Program-made: the position numbers and the translations under genes | Assembly: GCA_029959555.1 (NCBI GenBank) | Contig: JASCPI010000003.1 | Span: 123,866-187,865 of the forward strand | Direction: 5' to 3' | Source of the DNA: Lysobacteraceae bacterium PS02065 | Lineage (GTDB): Bacteria > Pseudomonadota > Gammaproteobacteria > Xanthomonadales > Rhodanobacteraceae | DNA: 64,000 nt | Shown here: piece by piece, positions 25,212 through 33,555 of the stretch | How the letters are laid out: each line of letters opens with the position of its first letter | Numbering within the stretch: position 1 is the first letter of the stretch | The notes under the pieces: model-generated | Database searches by the model: none | What the model saw: the letters and a program-made list of their open reading frames with translations, nothing else | Told to the model about the DNA's origin: nothing

Positions 25212-27350
25212 ATGCATATATCCAAGCTCAGCCTGGTCAACTACCGGAACTTTCCCAACACGAAGCTGCTGTTCCAGAAGGGTATCAACACTGTCATCGG
25301 CGAAAATGGATCTGGCAAAACCAATCTCTTTCGCGCAATCAGATTGCTGCTTGATGACAACATGATTCGCTCTGCCTACCGGCTGGAGCATACCGACTTT
25401 CATCGCGGCCTAGGGCGCTGGCAGGGACATTGGATCATCATCAGTCTTGAGTTTGAGGAAATCTCTGCGGATGAATCAGTGCAGGCGCTCTTCCGACATG
25501 GGACGGGCGTAATTGAGGAAGAGGCGAACGGCAAGGCCACTTACAACCTGATCTTTCGTCCGAAGAAGGAAATCAGGCTGCGACTTTCTCAATTGAACGA
25601 TGGTGATCAGGCAGGCCTCGACGCCATCCTGAACCCGGTCACCATCGACGACTATGAAACGATTTTCACAGGTCGGAGTGAAGCCGACTTCAACGACGAG
25701 GCCTTCTATAAGGATGTGGTCGGCGACTTCGCGAATGTTCGATTCAATGAAGAGGTTGAATTTCGTGTTATCGGCGCGAAGATTCCGAACGTGCTGTCCG
25801 TCTCCAAAGAAATTTCGTTCACTTTCGTCCAGGCGCTACGGGACGTCGTCTCCGAATTTCACAACAACCGGACAAATCCGCTCTTTTCGCTTCTGAAGGG
25901 CAAGAGCGGCGATATCGACCCCGTGGCGTTCCAGGCTATCACCGACGGGGTAAAGGCATTGAATGACTCCATCGAAGCGTTGCCAGACGTGCAGGTCGTC
26001 CGGACGGATATCAGAGACACCATCAAGGATGCGGCGGGTGAGGCGTATTCGCCGTCTTCTCTTTCTATCAAGTCGGATCTGCCAGACGAAGCTGACAAGT
26101 TGTTCCAGTCGCTCAAGCTGTTCGTTGGCGAATCGGGGGAGAGCCACGAAGGACCGATCCACGAGCTGAGCCTTGGTGGAGCAAACCTGATATTCCTCAC
26201 GTTGAAACTGCTTGAATTCAAGTATCAAAAGGCTAAACAGTCGATCGCCAACTTTCTGCTTATCGAAGAGCCGGAAGCTCACATTCACACACATATCCAG
26301 AAAACACTGTTCGACAAGCTCAAATACGACGACACACAGATCATTTATTCGACCCATTCGACGCACATCTCTGAGGTCAGCAATGTTCAGAACGTGAACA
26401 TCCTCGGCAGAGAAGGTGATCGTTGCGAGGCATACCAGCCTGCAATTGGCCTAAACCCAGAAGAGATCGGCAACATTCAACGCTACCTGGATGCTGTCCG
26501 TAGCAACTTGTTGTTTGCCAAGAGCGTCCTCTTAGTGGAGGGCGATGCAGAAGAAATTCTCGTTCCGATCCTGATCAAGAACGTGCTAGGCGTCAGCCTT
26601 GATGAACTCGGCATCAGTTTAATTAATATCCGCAGCACTGGATTTCAGAACGTCGCGGTTCTTTTCGATGATGCCCGAATCCGGAAGCGGTGCAGCATCG
26701 TCACCGACCTTGACAAGTCCATCATTGACACAACGCCGGCGGCGGGAGACTCCGAAGGGCTGCTCCGGCGCAAGGGCAAGTATCAGGCATCCCAGGAAAA
26801 AGGGGTCGCCAGGAAAGCGTTATTGGAAGACACCTTCAAAGATAACGGGTGGGTTTCTCCATTCTTTGCCCCCCATACCTTCGAGGTCGACTTCATTGCC
26901 GCCGGCAATGCGCGTAAGGTGGTCGGCATCCTTCCTGATGTCTACAAGGATGCACCAACCATCGCGACGGCCAAGGCGGAGCTCGAATCAGCGGACATCG
27001 CGTTGTTCGGTCAGCGCGCATTGACCATGGCGGACAACTACGGCAAGGGATGGTTTGCCATCTTGCTGGGAAAGAAGATCGATCCGCAGACCGCCATTCC
27101 GAAGTACATCTTGGACGCCATCGCTTTTGCGCATCCGGTGGTCACTAAGGAAGTCTGGTTTAACGTGCTGAGCTACCGCGTGAACTACATCGATGCAGAA
27201 GATATCTTCACTGCGTCTGCCGTATTCGACGACTTTAGGGCCAAGCTGCTGGCCTTCCGAAATGGAGACATCGACTTCGTCGGCATCCGAAACGAGATGC
27301 TTGCCACGTTCCCAGATGATCGCATCAACGATGTACTCGCGGTGTTCTGA
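25212..27350 (+). CDS. gajA: Gabija protein GajA, OLD-family ATPase-TOPRIM nuclease
   Basis: A 712-aa protein with an N-terminal ABC-type ATPase. Walker A is GENGSGKT at residues 30-37, the signature-like ELSLGGANL and Walker B FLLIEEPEAHIHTH follow, and then the STHSTHISEV switch. A C-terminal TOPRIM nuclease follows, with the catalytic glutamate in LLVEGDAEEILVPIL and the acidic pair in VTDLDKS. GajA cuts DNA when nucleotide is depleted during infection. I chose ATG 25212 because MHISKLSLVNYRNF is the canonical start. gajB begins two bases after the stop, which is the defining Gabija arrangement. Confidence 0.92.
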   Translation: MHISKLSLVNYRNFPNTKLLFQKGINTVIGENGSGKTNLFRAIRLLLDDNMIRSAYRLEHTDFHRGLGRWQGHWIIISLEFEEISADESVQALFRHGTGVIEEEANGKATYNLIFRPKKEIRLRLSQLNDGDQAGLDAILNPVTIDDYETIFTGRSEADFNDEAFYKDVVGDFANVRFNEEVEFRVIGAKIPNVLSVSKEISFTFVQALRDVVSEFHNNRTNPLFSLLKGKSGDIDPVAFQAITDGVKALNDSIEALPDVQVVRTDIRDTIKDAAGEAYSPSSLSIKSDLPDEADKLFQSLKLFVGESGESHEGPIHELSLGGANLIFLTLKLLEFKYQKAKQSIANFLLIEEPEAHIHTHIQKTLFDKLKYDDTQIIYSTHSTHISEVSNVQNVNILGREGDRCEAYQPAIGLNPEEIGNIQRYLDAVRSNLLFAKSVLLVEGDAEEILVPILIKNVLGVSLDELGISLINIRSTGFQNVAVLFDDARIRKRCSIVTDLDKSIIDTTPAAGDSEGLLRRKGKYQASQEKGVARKALLEDTFKDNGWVSPFFAPHTFEVDFIAAGNARKVVGILPDVYKDAPTIATAKAELESADIALFGQRALTMADNYGKGWFAILLGKKIDPQTAIPKYILDAIAFAHPVVTKEVWFNVLSYRVNYIDAEDIFTASAVFDDFRAKLLAFRNGDIDFVGIRNEMLATFPDDRINDVLAVF

Positions 27351-27352
27351 TC

Positions 27353-29152
27353 ATGTTCATGTGGAACAAAGATGATCTGAATCCCGAGCAGGAAGCAGCC
27401 ATTCTGAAGCCAGGGAGCGTCTTTCTCATCGCTTGCCCGGGCAGCGGGAAAACGCGCACGCTCACCTACAAAATCGCCTATGAGTTGTCCAGGCTGAAAT
27501 CGAACAAGCAGTTTGTCGTTGCCATCACTTATACGCACCGTGCCGCCGACGAAATCCACGAGCGCATTGAGAGCCTTGGGGTGGATACATCCCGATTATG
27601 GATAGGAACGATACATTCGTTCTGTCTTGAATGGATATTGAAACCGTACGGCATCTATCACGAAGCGTTGGATCGAGGCTTCCGTGTGATCGATCAGCAT
27701 GAGCGCGAGAAAATCCTGGAGGCATTGTGCAAGCCTTACCAGAAGCCAAAAATAACATTCTGGGATTGTGAGTTTTATTACACCGAAACTGGATATGTGC
27801 TCTCCTGCCCACAAGATTGGAAGCATTCGGGTCTTCACGTCATATTGGGCAAGTATTTTGAGATTCTGCACGAAAGTCGGCAGCTAGACTTTGAGCTCAT
27901 TCTTTACTATGCGTACCAACTGATCGCACGTCATCCTGCGATCAGCACTCTTCTGGCACAGTTGTTCTCTTTCGTGCTGATCGACGAGTATCAGGACACC
28001 AAACGAATTCAGTATTCGATCATCACCGCCATTCTGAAAGCTGGTCAAGGTGCGACCAAGGCCTTTATTGTCGGAGATCCTAACCAGGCGATTTATCAAT
28101 CGCTTGGCGGATATCCGATTGCCTTCGAGGATTTCAAGGCGATGGCCAATATCGATTTGGACGAACTCGAACTGTCGCGGAACTACCGTTCTTCTGAGCG
28201 CATCATTGAGTACTTCGGAAACTACAACGTTCACAACACACGCATCGAAGCCGCATCCGAGGACAAGGCGTACCCAAGCCTTATTTCATTCGACGACACA
28301 GTGAGCAAAAATGATCTGGACGCTGAGCTCATCCGGCTCATCCGTTTCAACATTGAGACTATGGGCATCTCACCTCACGAGGTGTGCATTCTCGCGCCAC
28401 AGTGGACGCATCTTGCAAGCATGACACGTCGTTTGGTCGCCAGCATGCCGGAGTACTCATTCGATGGCCCCGGTATGGTTCCCTTTGCACGGGACACAGA
28501 GAATTTCTGGTACAGGCTTTCTAAGATTGCACTTACTCAGGCATCGCCGGGAATGTATGTGCGCAGACTGCGGTGGGCCGGGGAGATTCTGAATGACCTA
28601 GAGGCGGCCGGGGCTAGCGTGTCGAAGCTCACGCGGAGGTCCTTGTTGAGGGAGTGCAATGCAATTAAGATCGATGAAACAGATGGTCTTACCTACTTGA
28701 GCGCATTTTTCGAGCGTCTGTTTGCAAACTTAGCAATCGACTTTCGCCTTTTCACGCTGCTTCAAGAGCATCACGTTGCCTTCTTCGATAGTTCGCAAGC
28801 CCGGGTAAATCGATTGAAGAGTGAAGGTAGCGAATTTATAGGCGATATTGAGACATTCAGGAAGGTATTTCAGCATAGGACTGGAATCACCATCTCGACG
28901 ATACACGGCGTCAAGGGAGCCGAGTTCGATGCAGTGATCGCTTATGCATTATTAGAAGATATGGTGCCGCATTTCAATGATCCGAACGGTCAAGAAAGCG
29001 CGATGAAATTGCTGTATGTCATTGGTTCGCGGGCAAGGAAGAACCTGCACCTTGTTTCGGAACGAGGTCGAGTTCGCCAGTATTCTGGCGAAGAGTATCA
29101 AGTAACTCGCAAGCTTGCCTCATGCAGTTTTGGATACGATCAAATTCCATAG
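27353..29152 (+). CDS. gajB: Gabija protein GajB, UvrD/PcrA-like helicase
   Basis: A 599-aa superfamily 1 helicase with all core motifs. These are Walker A ACPGSGKTRTLT, motif Ia TYTHRAADEIHERI, motif II LIDEYQDT, motif III VGDPNQAIYQSLGG, motif IV LSRNYRSSERI, motif V ISTIHGVKGAEFD and motif VI VIGSRARKNLHLV. In Gabija, GajB assembles with GajA and is required for defence. The stop of gajA and the ATG here are separated by two bases. All motifs are intact, so the system looks functional. Confidence 0.92.
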   Translation: MFMWNKDDLNPEQEAAILKPGSVFLIACPGSGKTRTLTYKIAYELSRLKSNKQFVVAITYTHRAADEIHERIESLGVDTSRLWIGTIHSFCLEWILKPYGIYHEALDRGFRVIDQHEREKILEALCKPYQKPKITFWDCEFYYTETGYVLSCPQDWKHSGLHVILGKYFEILHESRQLDFELILYYAYQLIARHPAISTLLAQLFSFVLIDEYQDTKRIQYSIITAILKAGQGATKAFIVGDPNQAIYQSLGGYPIAFEDFKAMANIDLDELELSRNYRSSERIIEYFGNYNVHNTRIEAASEDKAYPSLISFDDTVSKNDLDAELIRLIRFNIETMGISPHEVCILAPQWTHLASMTRRLVASMPEYSFDGPGMVPFARDTENFWYRLSKIALTQASPGMYVRRLRWAGEILNDLEAAGASVSKLTRRSLLRECNAIKIDETDGLTYLSAFFERLFANLAIDFRLFTLLQEHHVAFFDSSQARVNRLKSEGSEFIGDIETFRKVFQHRTGITISTIHGVKGAEFDAVIAYALLEDMVPHFNDPNGQESAMKLLYVIGSRARKNLHLVSERGRVRQYSGEEYQVTRKLASCSFGYDQIP

Positions 29153-29440
29153 AAATCACGAGTAGCGCAACCGCGCTCTCTATGGGATGCCCTACAGCTT
29201 TGTTTAGCGTTTGGCTGAATCATCTGCGCGCGGCTCGCTCTGCATGCCCTGCTGTCGCCAGCTCAACATGCAAGCGGAGCGCGCAGGCCCGGATCACAGT
29301 GTCGGGCCGTGGAGGGCTGGCGAATGCCAGTCCCGTCAGGGATGAGCGAATAGCGAACGTGGAGCAGCGCGATCCACAAAGTGGAGACGCTCAAGGTTCC
29401 GTCGCTTACTATTTGGACTACGGCGAGTTGAGTAAAAAAT
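29153..29440. other. Spacer between Gabija and the unrecognised gene
   Basis: 288 bp whose middle (29220-29400) is clearly more GC-rich than both neighbouring genes. It carries no convincing gene. The composition resembles ICE backbone rather than cargo, so it could be a leftover boundary between two separately acquired cargo blocks. Confidence 0.35.
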
Positions 29441-30688
29441 ATGAAAAATATCTTTGAAGAAATCAATGAATTTTCTTCGGAAAAAATCGCGTTATTCAGC
29501 TTTGGGAAATTTTGCTACGTCTTTCTTAATAAAGACCCGATCTTTGTCAAGAAATTGCTTCCCCTCATCCAAACCTCTCTGGCAAATGAGAGCTTTCAGG
29601 CAGACGTAATGCGTGCTTATACGGAGGGCTGCATGAATGAAAAGGCGGCCATTCTGAAAGAATTTGAAGCCAAACGCGACCATCCAAACGCAGCCAAGTT
29701 TTATGGGCCACAGCTTGATCTAGTGGACAAGCGATTGGCTATAAAGACAATCCAGCATTTAATGGACTACTTAAATAATTATCTCAACGAGTATCCGGGA
29801 TCGCTAGAAATTCTCAACAATTCCTACAAGCATATCCATGACGAAGATGGTGTTTCGTACATAAAAGAAAATTACGCAAATTATCGCATTGGCTGCATTT
29901 TTTATTCCAAGCACCAATCAATCATGGGGAGGGCTGAGATGCTGGAGCTAAAATATTCCAAGGTAGTTGAACGTGAGTACGAGAAAATTGGAATTGACAT
30001 AAGAAAGGAAGATGCTCAGTTCTCTAAATATAGTCTTGTCAGCCTGAACGAGAATATTCAGATATTCAACGACAAGGATAGTCAGACAATACGCGATGAA
30101 CGCATAGGGCGACACTTCTGGATAAAAGTTCCGAGGAAGCTGCTTACCTCTATCGAGGAACTCATTGAAAAAGGAATGCTGTCCGAAATAGCATTCAGGA
30201 TTGATTACGTCTCCGATTATGTCCCTGCAATGGAGGAGATGGAGTTTGGCGCTCCGTTGCGATTGAAAATATCTTCCCTTCCTAGATTGTCAAAGTTCTA
30301 CTCCACCGATAAATATGAGAACAATCTATGGATTCACCATGACGCAGAGAAGCTAAGTTTGACTTTTGAAGAATTGATGGAGGACTTTGAGGTGGCAGGC
30401 GACGACGTCGTAACGCAAGTCATCCATCTTGAATACAGTTCAAAAGGCGATGATTTTTTTATAACTCACTTGGATCACGAATTTATCGTATATACGTTGG
30501 ATAGCTATCAAGAAAGATTGAGCAATGCCAACATCAAGGGGCATAGAAAAATAAAGACATTCAAAATAGATAACTCAATGATCCCGTTTGATATAAATAT
30601 TAGCGGGGATCTTTTTCTGTTTCAGATTCTCGATTCGTATTTAAAAAATGATGACTTGATTCGTGAATATTTTGAAAAAATTAACTGA
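29441..30688 (+). CDS. Unrecognised 415-aa protein beside the defence genes
   Basis: I do not recognise this protein. It is predicted soluble, acidic and mostly helical, rich in lysine, glutamate, isoleucine and asparagine, with no signal peptide or clear transmembrane segment. The middle (about residues 225-345) alternates in a beta-like pattern (RHFWIKVPRKLLTSIEELIE, and later DDFFITHLDHEFIVYTLDSY). The end is FQILDSYLKNDDLIREYFEK. It is the most AT-rich gene of the window, which suggests separate acquisition. It lies on the same strand as Shedu and Gabija, 288 bp after gajB. A defence or immunity role is possible from position alone. Confidence 0.75.
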   Translation: MKNIFEEINEFSSEKIALFSFGKFCYVFLNKDPIFVKKLLPLIQTSLANESFQADVMRAYTEGCMNEKAAILKEFEAKRDHPNAAKFYGPQLDLVDKRLAIKTIQHLMDYLNNYLNEYPGSLEILNNSYKHIHDEDGVSYIKENYANYRIGCIFYSKHQSIMGRAEMLELKYSKVVEREYEKIGIDIRKEDAQFSKYSLVSLNENIQIFNDKDSQTIRDERIGRHFWIKVPRKLLTSIEELIEKGMLSEIAFRIDYVSDYVPAMEEMEFGAPLRLKISSLPRLSKFYSTDKYENNLWIHHDAEKLSLTFEELMEDFEVAGDDVVTQVIHLEYSSKGDDFFITHLDHEFIVYTLDSYQERLSNANIKGHRKIKTFKIDNSMIPFDINISGDLFLFQILDSYLKNDDLIREYFEKIN

Positions 30689-30927
30689 CTTTATAGTTTG
30701 AGATATTTAATTAAAACAGCGATCGGCATAGAACATGGCGCTGCTGCCCGCGATAATCATGTGATTGGGCGCTCGCGCCCACTAGCCCCAGCGCATCCTT
30801 GAGCCGCAGGCCAGTTCCTTATCGGCCTATGGCGATTCCACACTAGCATGGAGCCTCGATAGAGCAAGAGATCCGTTGCCACATGCTCGTGCTGTGGTTT
30901 GGGTGTACGGTTGGACAGATGCTGCTG
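30689..30927. other. Convergent gap with a short palindrome
   Basis: 239 bp between the convergent 415-aa gene and the DUF1016 nuclease. It starts AT-rich and becomes GC-rich after about 30740. The small hairpin GGGCGCTCGCGCCC at about 30767-30780 could terminate either gene. Nothing else was recognised. Confidence 0.35.
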
Positions 30928-31995
30928 TCAGGACTTCTCGCCAGGCTGCCGCTGCTCGATCTGCAACCGCGCCCGTTCGGTCGCCTGCTGCAACCGCTCC
31001 CCCAGCACCGCACGCGGCGGCAGGGTCGTCAGGTATTCGGCTACGTGGATGCCCGACTTGTCCAGCTCCAGCAACTCGATCTGCTCTGACTTCTTGCCGG
31101 TACAAAGAATGATGCCCAGCGGCGAGGCTTCCTCCGGTTCGCGTTCGTGCTTGTCGAGCCAACGCAAATAAAGCTCCATCTGCCCCTTGTATGCTGCCTT
31201 GAACTCGCCGATCTTCAACTCCACCGCCACCAGCCGCCGCAGCTTGCGGTTATAGAACAGCAGGTCCAGGTGGAAATCCTCGTCGTCGATCTGGATGCGT
31301 TTCTGCCGGGCTAGGAAAGAGAAGCCCGCGCCCAACTCCAGCAAAAAAGACTCCATTTCGCGGATGATCGCGGCTTCCAGGTCGCCTTCCTGCCAGGTAT
31401 CGCGCAGGCCCAGGAAGTCGAGGATGTACGGGTCGCGCATGACCAGCGCCGGCGACATGCGCTGCGCATCGCGCATCGCCGCCAGCTCTTGCGTGATCGT
31501 CTCGTCCGGCTTCTTGGACAGCGCCGTGCGCTCGTATAGCATCGAGTCGATGCGCTCGCGTAGCGTCCGCACGCTCCAGCGTTCGGCGCTGGCCATTTGC
31601 ACGTAGTAGTCCCGCTGGAGCGGGTCTTTTAGCGGCAGCAGCGCCACGAAATGCGACCAGCTCAATTGTCGTGACAGCGTCACGACAATTGGCTCGTCCG
31701 AGAAGGTGGCGGCGAACTGCACCATCCGGCGCAGGTTCTTGTCCGCGAAGCTACGTCCGTAGTCGCGGACAAGCTGCGCCGCCAGGGTCGGCAGGATTTC
31801 GTCGCCGTACCCGGCCCGCTGCCCGGCAAGCACTTCCGTATGGATGCGCTGGCCAATGCGCCAGAACAGCAATGTCAGCTCGGCATTGACCGCCGAGGCG
31901 ACGCGCTGGCGCGACGCTTCGATCAGTGCCCGGATGTCGCCCAGCAGCGCGGGCGGCGCTGCTGGCGCTGAGACGGATGCCTTGCGCCGGGTCAT
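30928..31995 (-). CDS. DUF1016/YhcG-type PD-(D/E)XK nuclease
   Basis: A 355-aa protein. The N-terminal DUF1016 helical domain (SRQRVASAVNAELTLLFWRI, GQRIHTEVLAGQRAGYG and ADKNLRRMVQFAATF) is followed by the nuclease domain. In that domain, DEDFHLDLLFYNRKLRRLVA is followed by V-E-L-K-I-G-E-F, giving the D...E-x-K catalytic pattern, then YKGQMELYLRWLDKHE. Length and architecture match intact YhcG-like proteins, which occur with mobile elements and restriction-type loci and have no firmly known role. Its ATG overlaps the integrase stop (ATGA), and an AAGGAGG site lies inside the last integrase codons. The two are therefore co-translated. Confidence 0.9.
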   Translation of the reverse strand: MTRRKASVSAPAAPPALLGDIRALIEASRQRVASAVNAELTLLFWRIGQRIHTEVLAGQRAGYGDEILPTLAAQLVRDYGRSFADKNLRRMVQFAATFSDEPIVVTLSRQLSWSHFVALLPLKDPLQRDYYVQMASAERWSVRTLRERIDSMLYERTALSKKPDETITQELAAMRDAQRMSPALVMRDPYILDFLGLRDTWQEGDLEAAIIREMESFLLELGAGFSFLARQKRIQIDDEDFHLDLLFYNRKLRRLVAVELKIGEFKAAYKGQMELYLRWLDKHEREPEEASPLGIILCTGKKSEQIELLELDKSGIHVAEYLTTLPPRAVLGERLQQATERARLQIEQRQPGEKS

Positions 31996-33191
31996 GCGGC
32001 CACCTCCTTGGCTCCCTGCATCCCGGTGATCGTCTTACGCCGATTCGCCACCAGTTCGGCCGCCTCTCGCACCGGCTTATCCTCGGTGTGGACGTAGCGC
32101 ATGAACATGACGACGGTCTTGTGCGCCGTTAGCGCCATGCCGACCTTGACCGGGATGCCCGAATTGGCAATGTCGGTCGCCGAACGGTGGCGGATGCCGT
32201 GCGTGCCCACGTGCGTAGCGCCAGCCGCCTTGAGCGCACGGCTCCAGCCACCGTAATACTCGCCCGTGGTTAGATGCTTGCCAGCGTGGCTAGGAGAAGG
32301 CAGCACATAGCGGCTACCCTCCTGCCGGGGTGCCGTCGAGAGTAGCCGATAGGCTTCCTCGCTCATGGGCTTAGACATGCCGCCTGTCTTGCTGTCAGGC
32401 CAGACGACGCGCCGGTTCTGCAAGTCAACCCAGTTCCATTCCAGCGCGATGATTTCCGAGCGGCGGCCGGCGAACTCGAACTGCAGGCGGATTCCCAAAG
32501 GGATGACGTAGTTCTCCAGCCCCTCCGACTCGATCTTGTCGAGCTGTCGGAACAGGTTGCCCATTTCTTCGTCGCTGATGAGGTGAGTCGATTTGCCGGC
32601 AGGGAACATCGGGACGTGACGGCAAGGGTTGGTACCGTCGGGCCGATAGCCCCATACCTCGGCCATGTTGAACATCTTGCGCAAGACGCTGAATACCTTG
32701 TTCGCCTCGGTCTGCTTGTACGAAAGCTTTTCCATCAGTCCGGCGATTTCAGGACGCTTCACGTCCTGAACTTTCTTGCGTCCCAGCAGCGGAATAATGT
32801 TGCGATTGATGACAGCCTGATAGCCGGCTTGGGTGCTGAGCTTGTTGCGCTTCTTGGAGTAGTCCTCCATGAACTTCGTGCATAGCTCCTTGACCGTAGG
32901 TGCCTGGCGCGCCTCCGCCTTCTCTGCGGCGGGATCTCCGCCTCGGCGGACTTGGGCCAGCCATTCCTGCGCCAGCGACCGCGCCTGTTCGACGGTCAGC
33001 TCCCCGTACAGTCCTAGCGAGGGCTTGCGGCGCTCGCCAGCGTTCGTCCGGTACTGGAGCATGAACACCTTGCGACCCGCCGGGGTAATCTTGCACAGGA
33101 AGCCGGGGACCAGCGTGTCCCGGAGTTCGACGGCCTCTGCCTGGGGTTGCGCCGCATCGACAGCGGACTTAGTGAGTTTGATCTTAGCCAT
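31992..33191 (-). CDS. int: Tyrosine integrase of the ICE, DUF4102-type
   Basis: A 399-aa tyrosine recombinase. An N-terminal DUF4102 arm-binding domain (MAKIKLTKSAVDAAQPQAEA, DTLVPGFLCKITPAGRKVF) is followed by a core-binding domain (about 100-190). The catalytic domain shows arginine in EFAGRRSEIIALEW, the H-x-x-R box in GTHGIRHRSATDIA, the histidine in LTAHKT and the nucleophile tyrosine in FMRYVHTED. All five positions are present, so it should be active. I chose ATG 33189-33191 because MAKIKLT matches family starts. It lies at the element edge next to chromosomal genes and is followed by the coupled DUF1016 nuclease. Confidence 0.93.
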   Translation of the reverse strand: MAKIKLTKSAVDAAQPQAEAVELRDTLVPGFLCKITPAGRKVFMLQYRTNAGERRKPSLGLYGELTVEQARSLAQEWLAQVRRGGDPAAEKAEARQAPTVKELCTKFMEDYSKKRNKLSTQAGYQAVINRNIIPLLGRKKVQDVKRPEIAGLMEKLSYKQTEANKVFSVLRKMFNMAEVWGYRPDGTNPCRHVPMFPAGKSTHLISDEEMGNLFRQLDKIESEGLENYVIPLGIRLQFEFAGRRSEIIALEWNWVDLQNRRVVWPDSKTGGMSKPMSEEAYRLLSTAPRQEGSRYVLPSPSHAGKHLTTGEYYGGWSRALKAAGATHVGTHGIRHRSATDIANSGIPVKVGMALTAHKTVVMFMRYVHTEDKPVREAAELVANRRKTITGMQGAKEVAA

Positions 33192-33555
33192 GATGACTCC
33201 TTGGAAAGACCTGGATTCCAAGGGCCGGATAGGAGTCAGGCGGTCGGAAGTCAGGTCAGGTTTCGGAAAGCACCGGCATATGTTGAACTCGCTTAAGTCA
33301 TTGATAAACCTGCTGTATCGGGCTGTAGCGTAGTCCAGCGAATTTCGGTGCTGGAGTCATGGTGAAATAAAAAAACCCGCCGGGCATTGCTGCCGCGGCG
33401 GGTTCTCCCTCCCCACGAGACTGTGCGCTCGCTAACGCCATTTTAATCATTCGGCGGCATTTGCCACGCGGCAATGCAGCATGGTTTTTGCTGCACCGCA
33501 TCGATACGCCGACGAACCGACGGCGCCCCGTCCTGCGAGGCGCCGCGCGAGGGAC
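33192..33555. other. Integrase upstream region and ICE-chromosome junction
   Basis: This 364-bp gap must contain the right end of the element. Three TCAGG-type repeats (33235-33240, 33250-33255, 33256-33260) lie about 45-70 bp upstream of the integrase start and could be arm-type sites. The minus-strand T-run of the S9 peptidase terminator (TTTTTTTAT, 33367-33375) resembles the T-rich targets reported for Tn4371-type integrases, so the junction may lie at the terminator. The second att site is outside the window, so the exact base cannot be set. No tRNA was recognised. Confidence 0.4.
33367..33404 (-). terminator. Intrinsic terminator of the S9 peptidase gene
   Basis: A 9-bp perfect stem, AACCCGCCG/CGGCGGGTT, with a 13-base loop. 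On the minus strand it is followed by a run of seven T. It lies about 150 bp after the S9 peptidase stop codon. Confidence 0.75.

Noticed and set aside
33192..33555. tRNA gene as the integration target
   Set aside because: No cloverleaf-like sequence or CCA end was recognised near the integrase.
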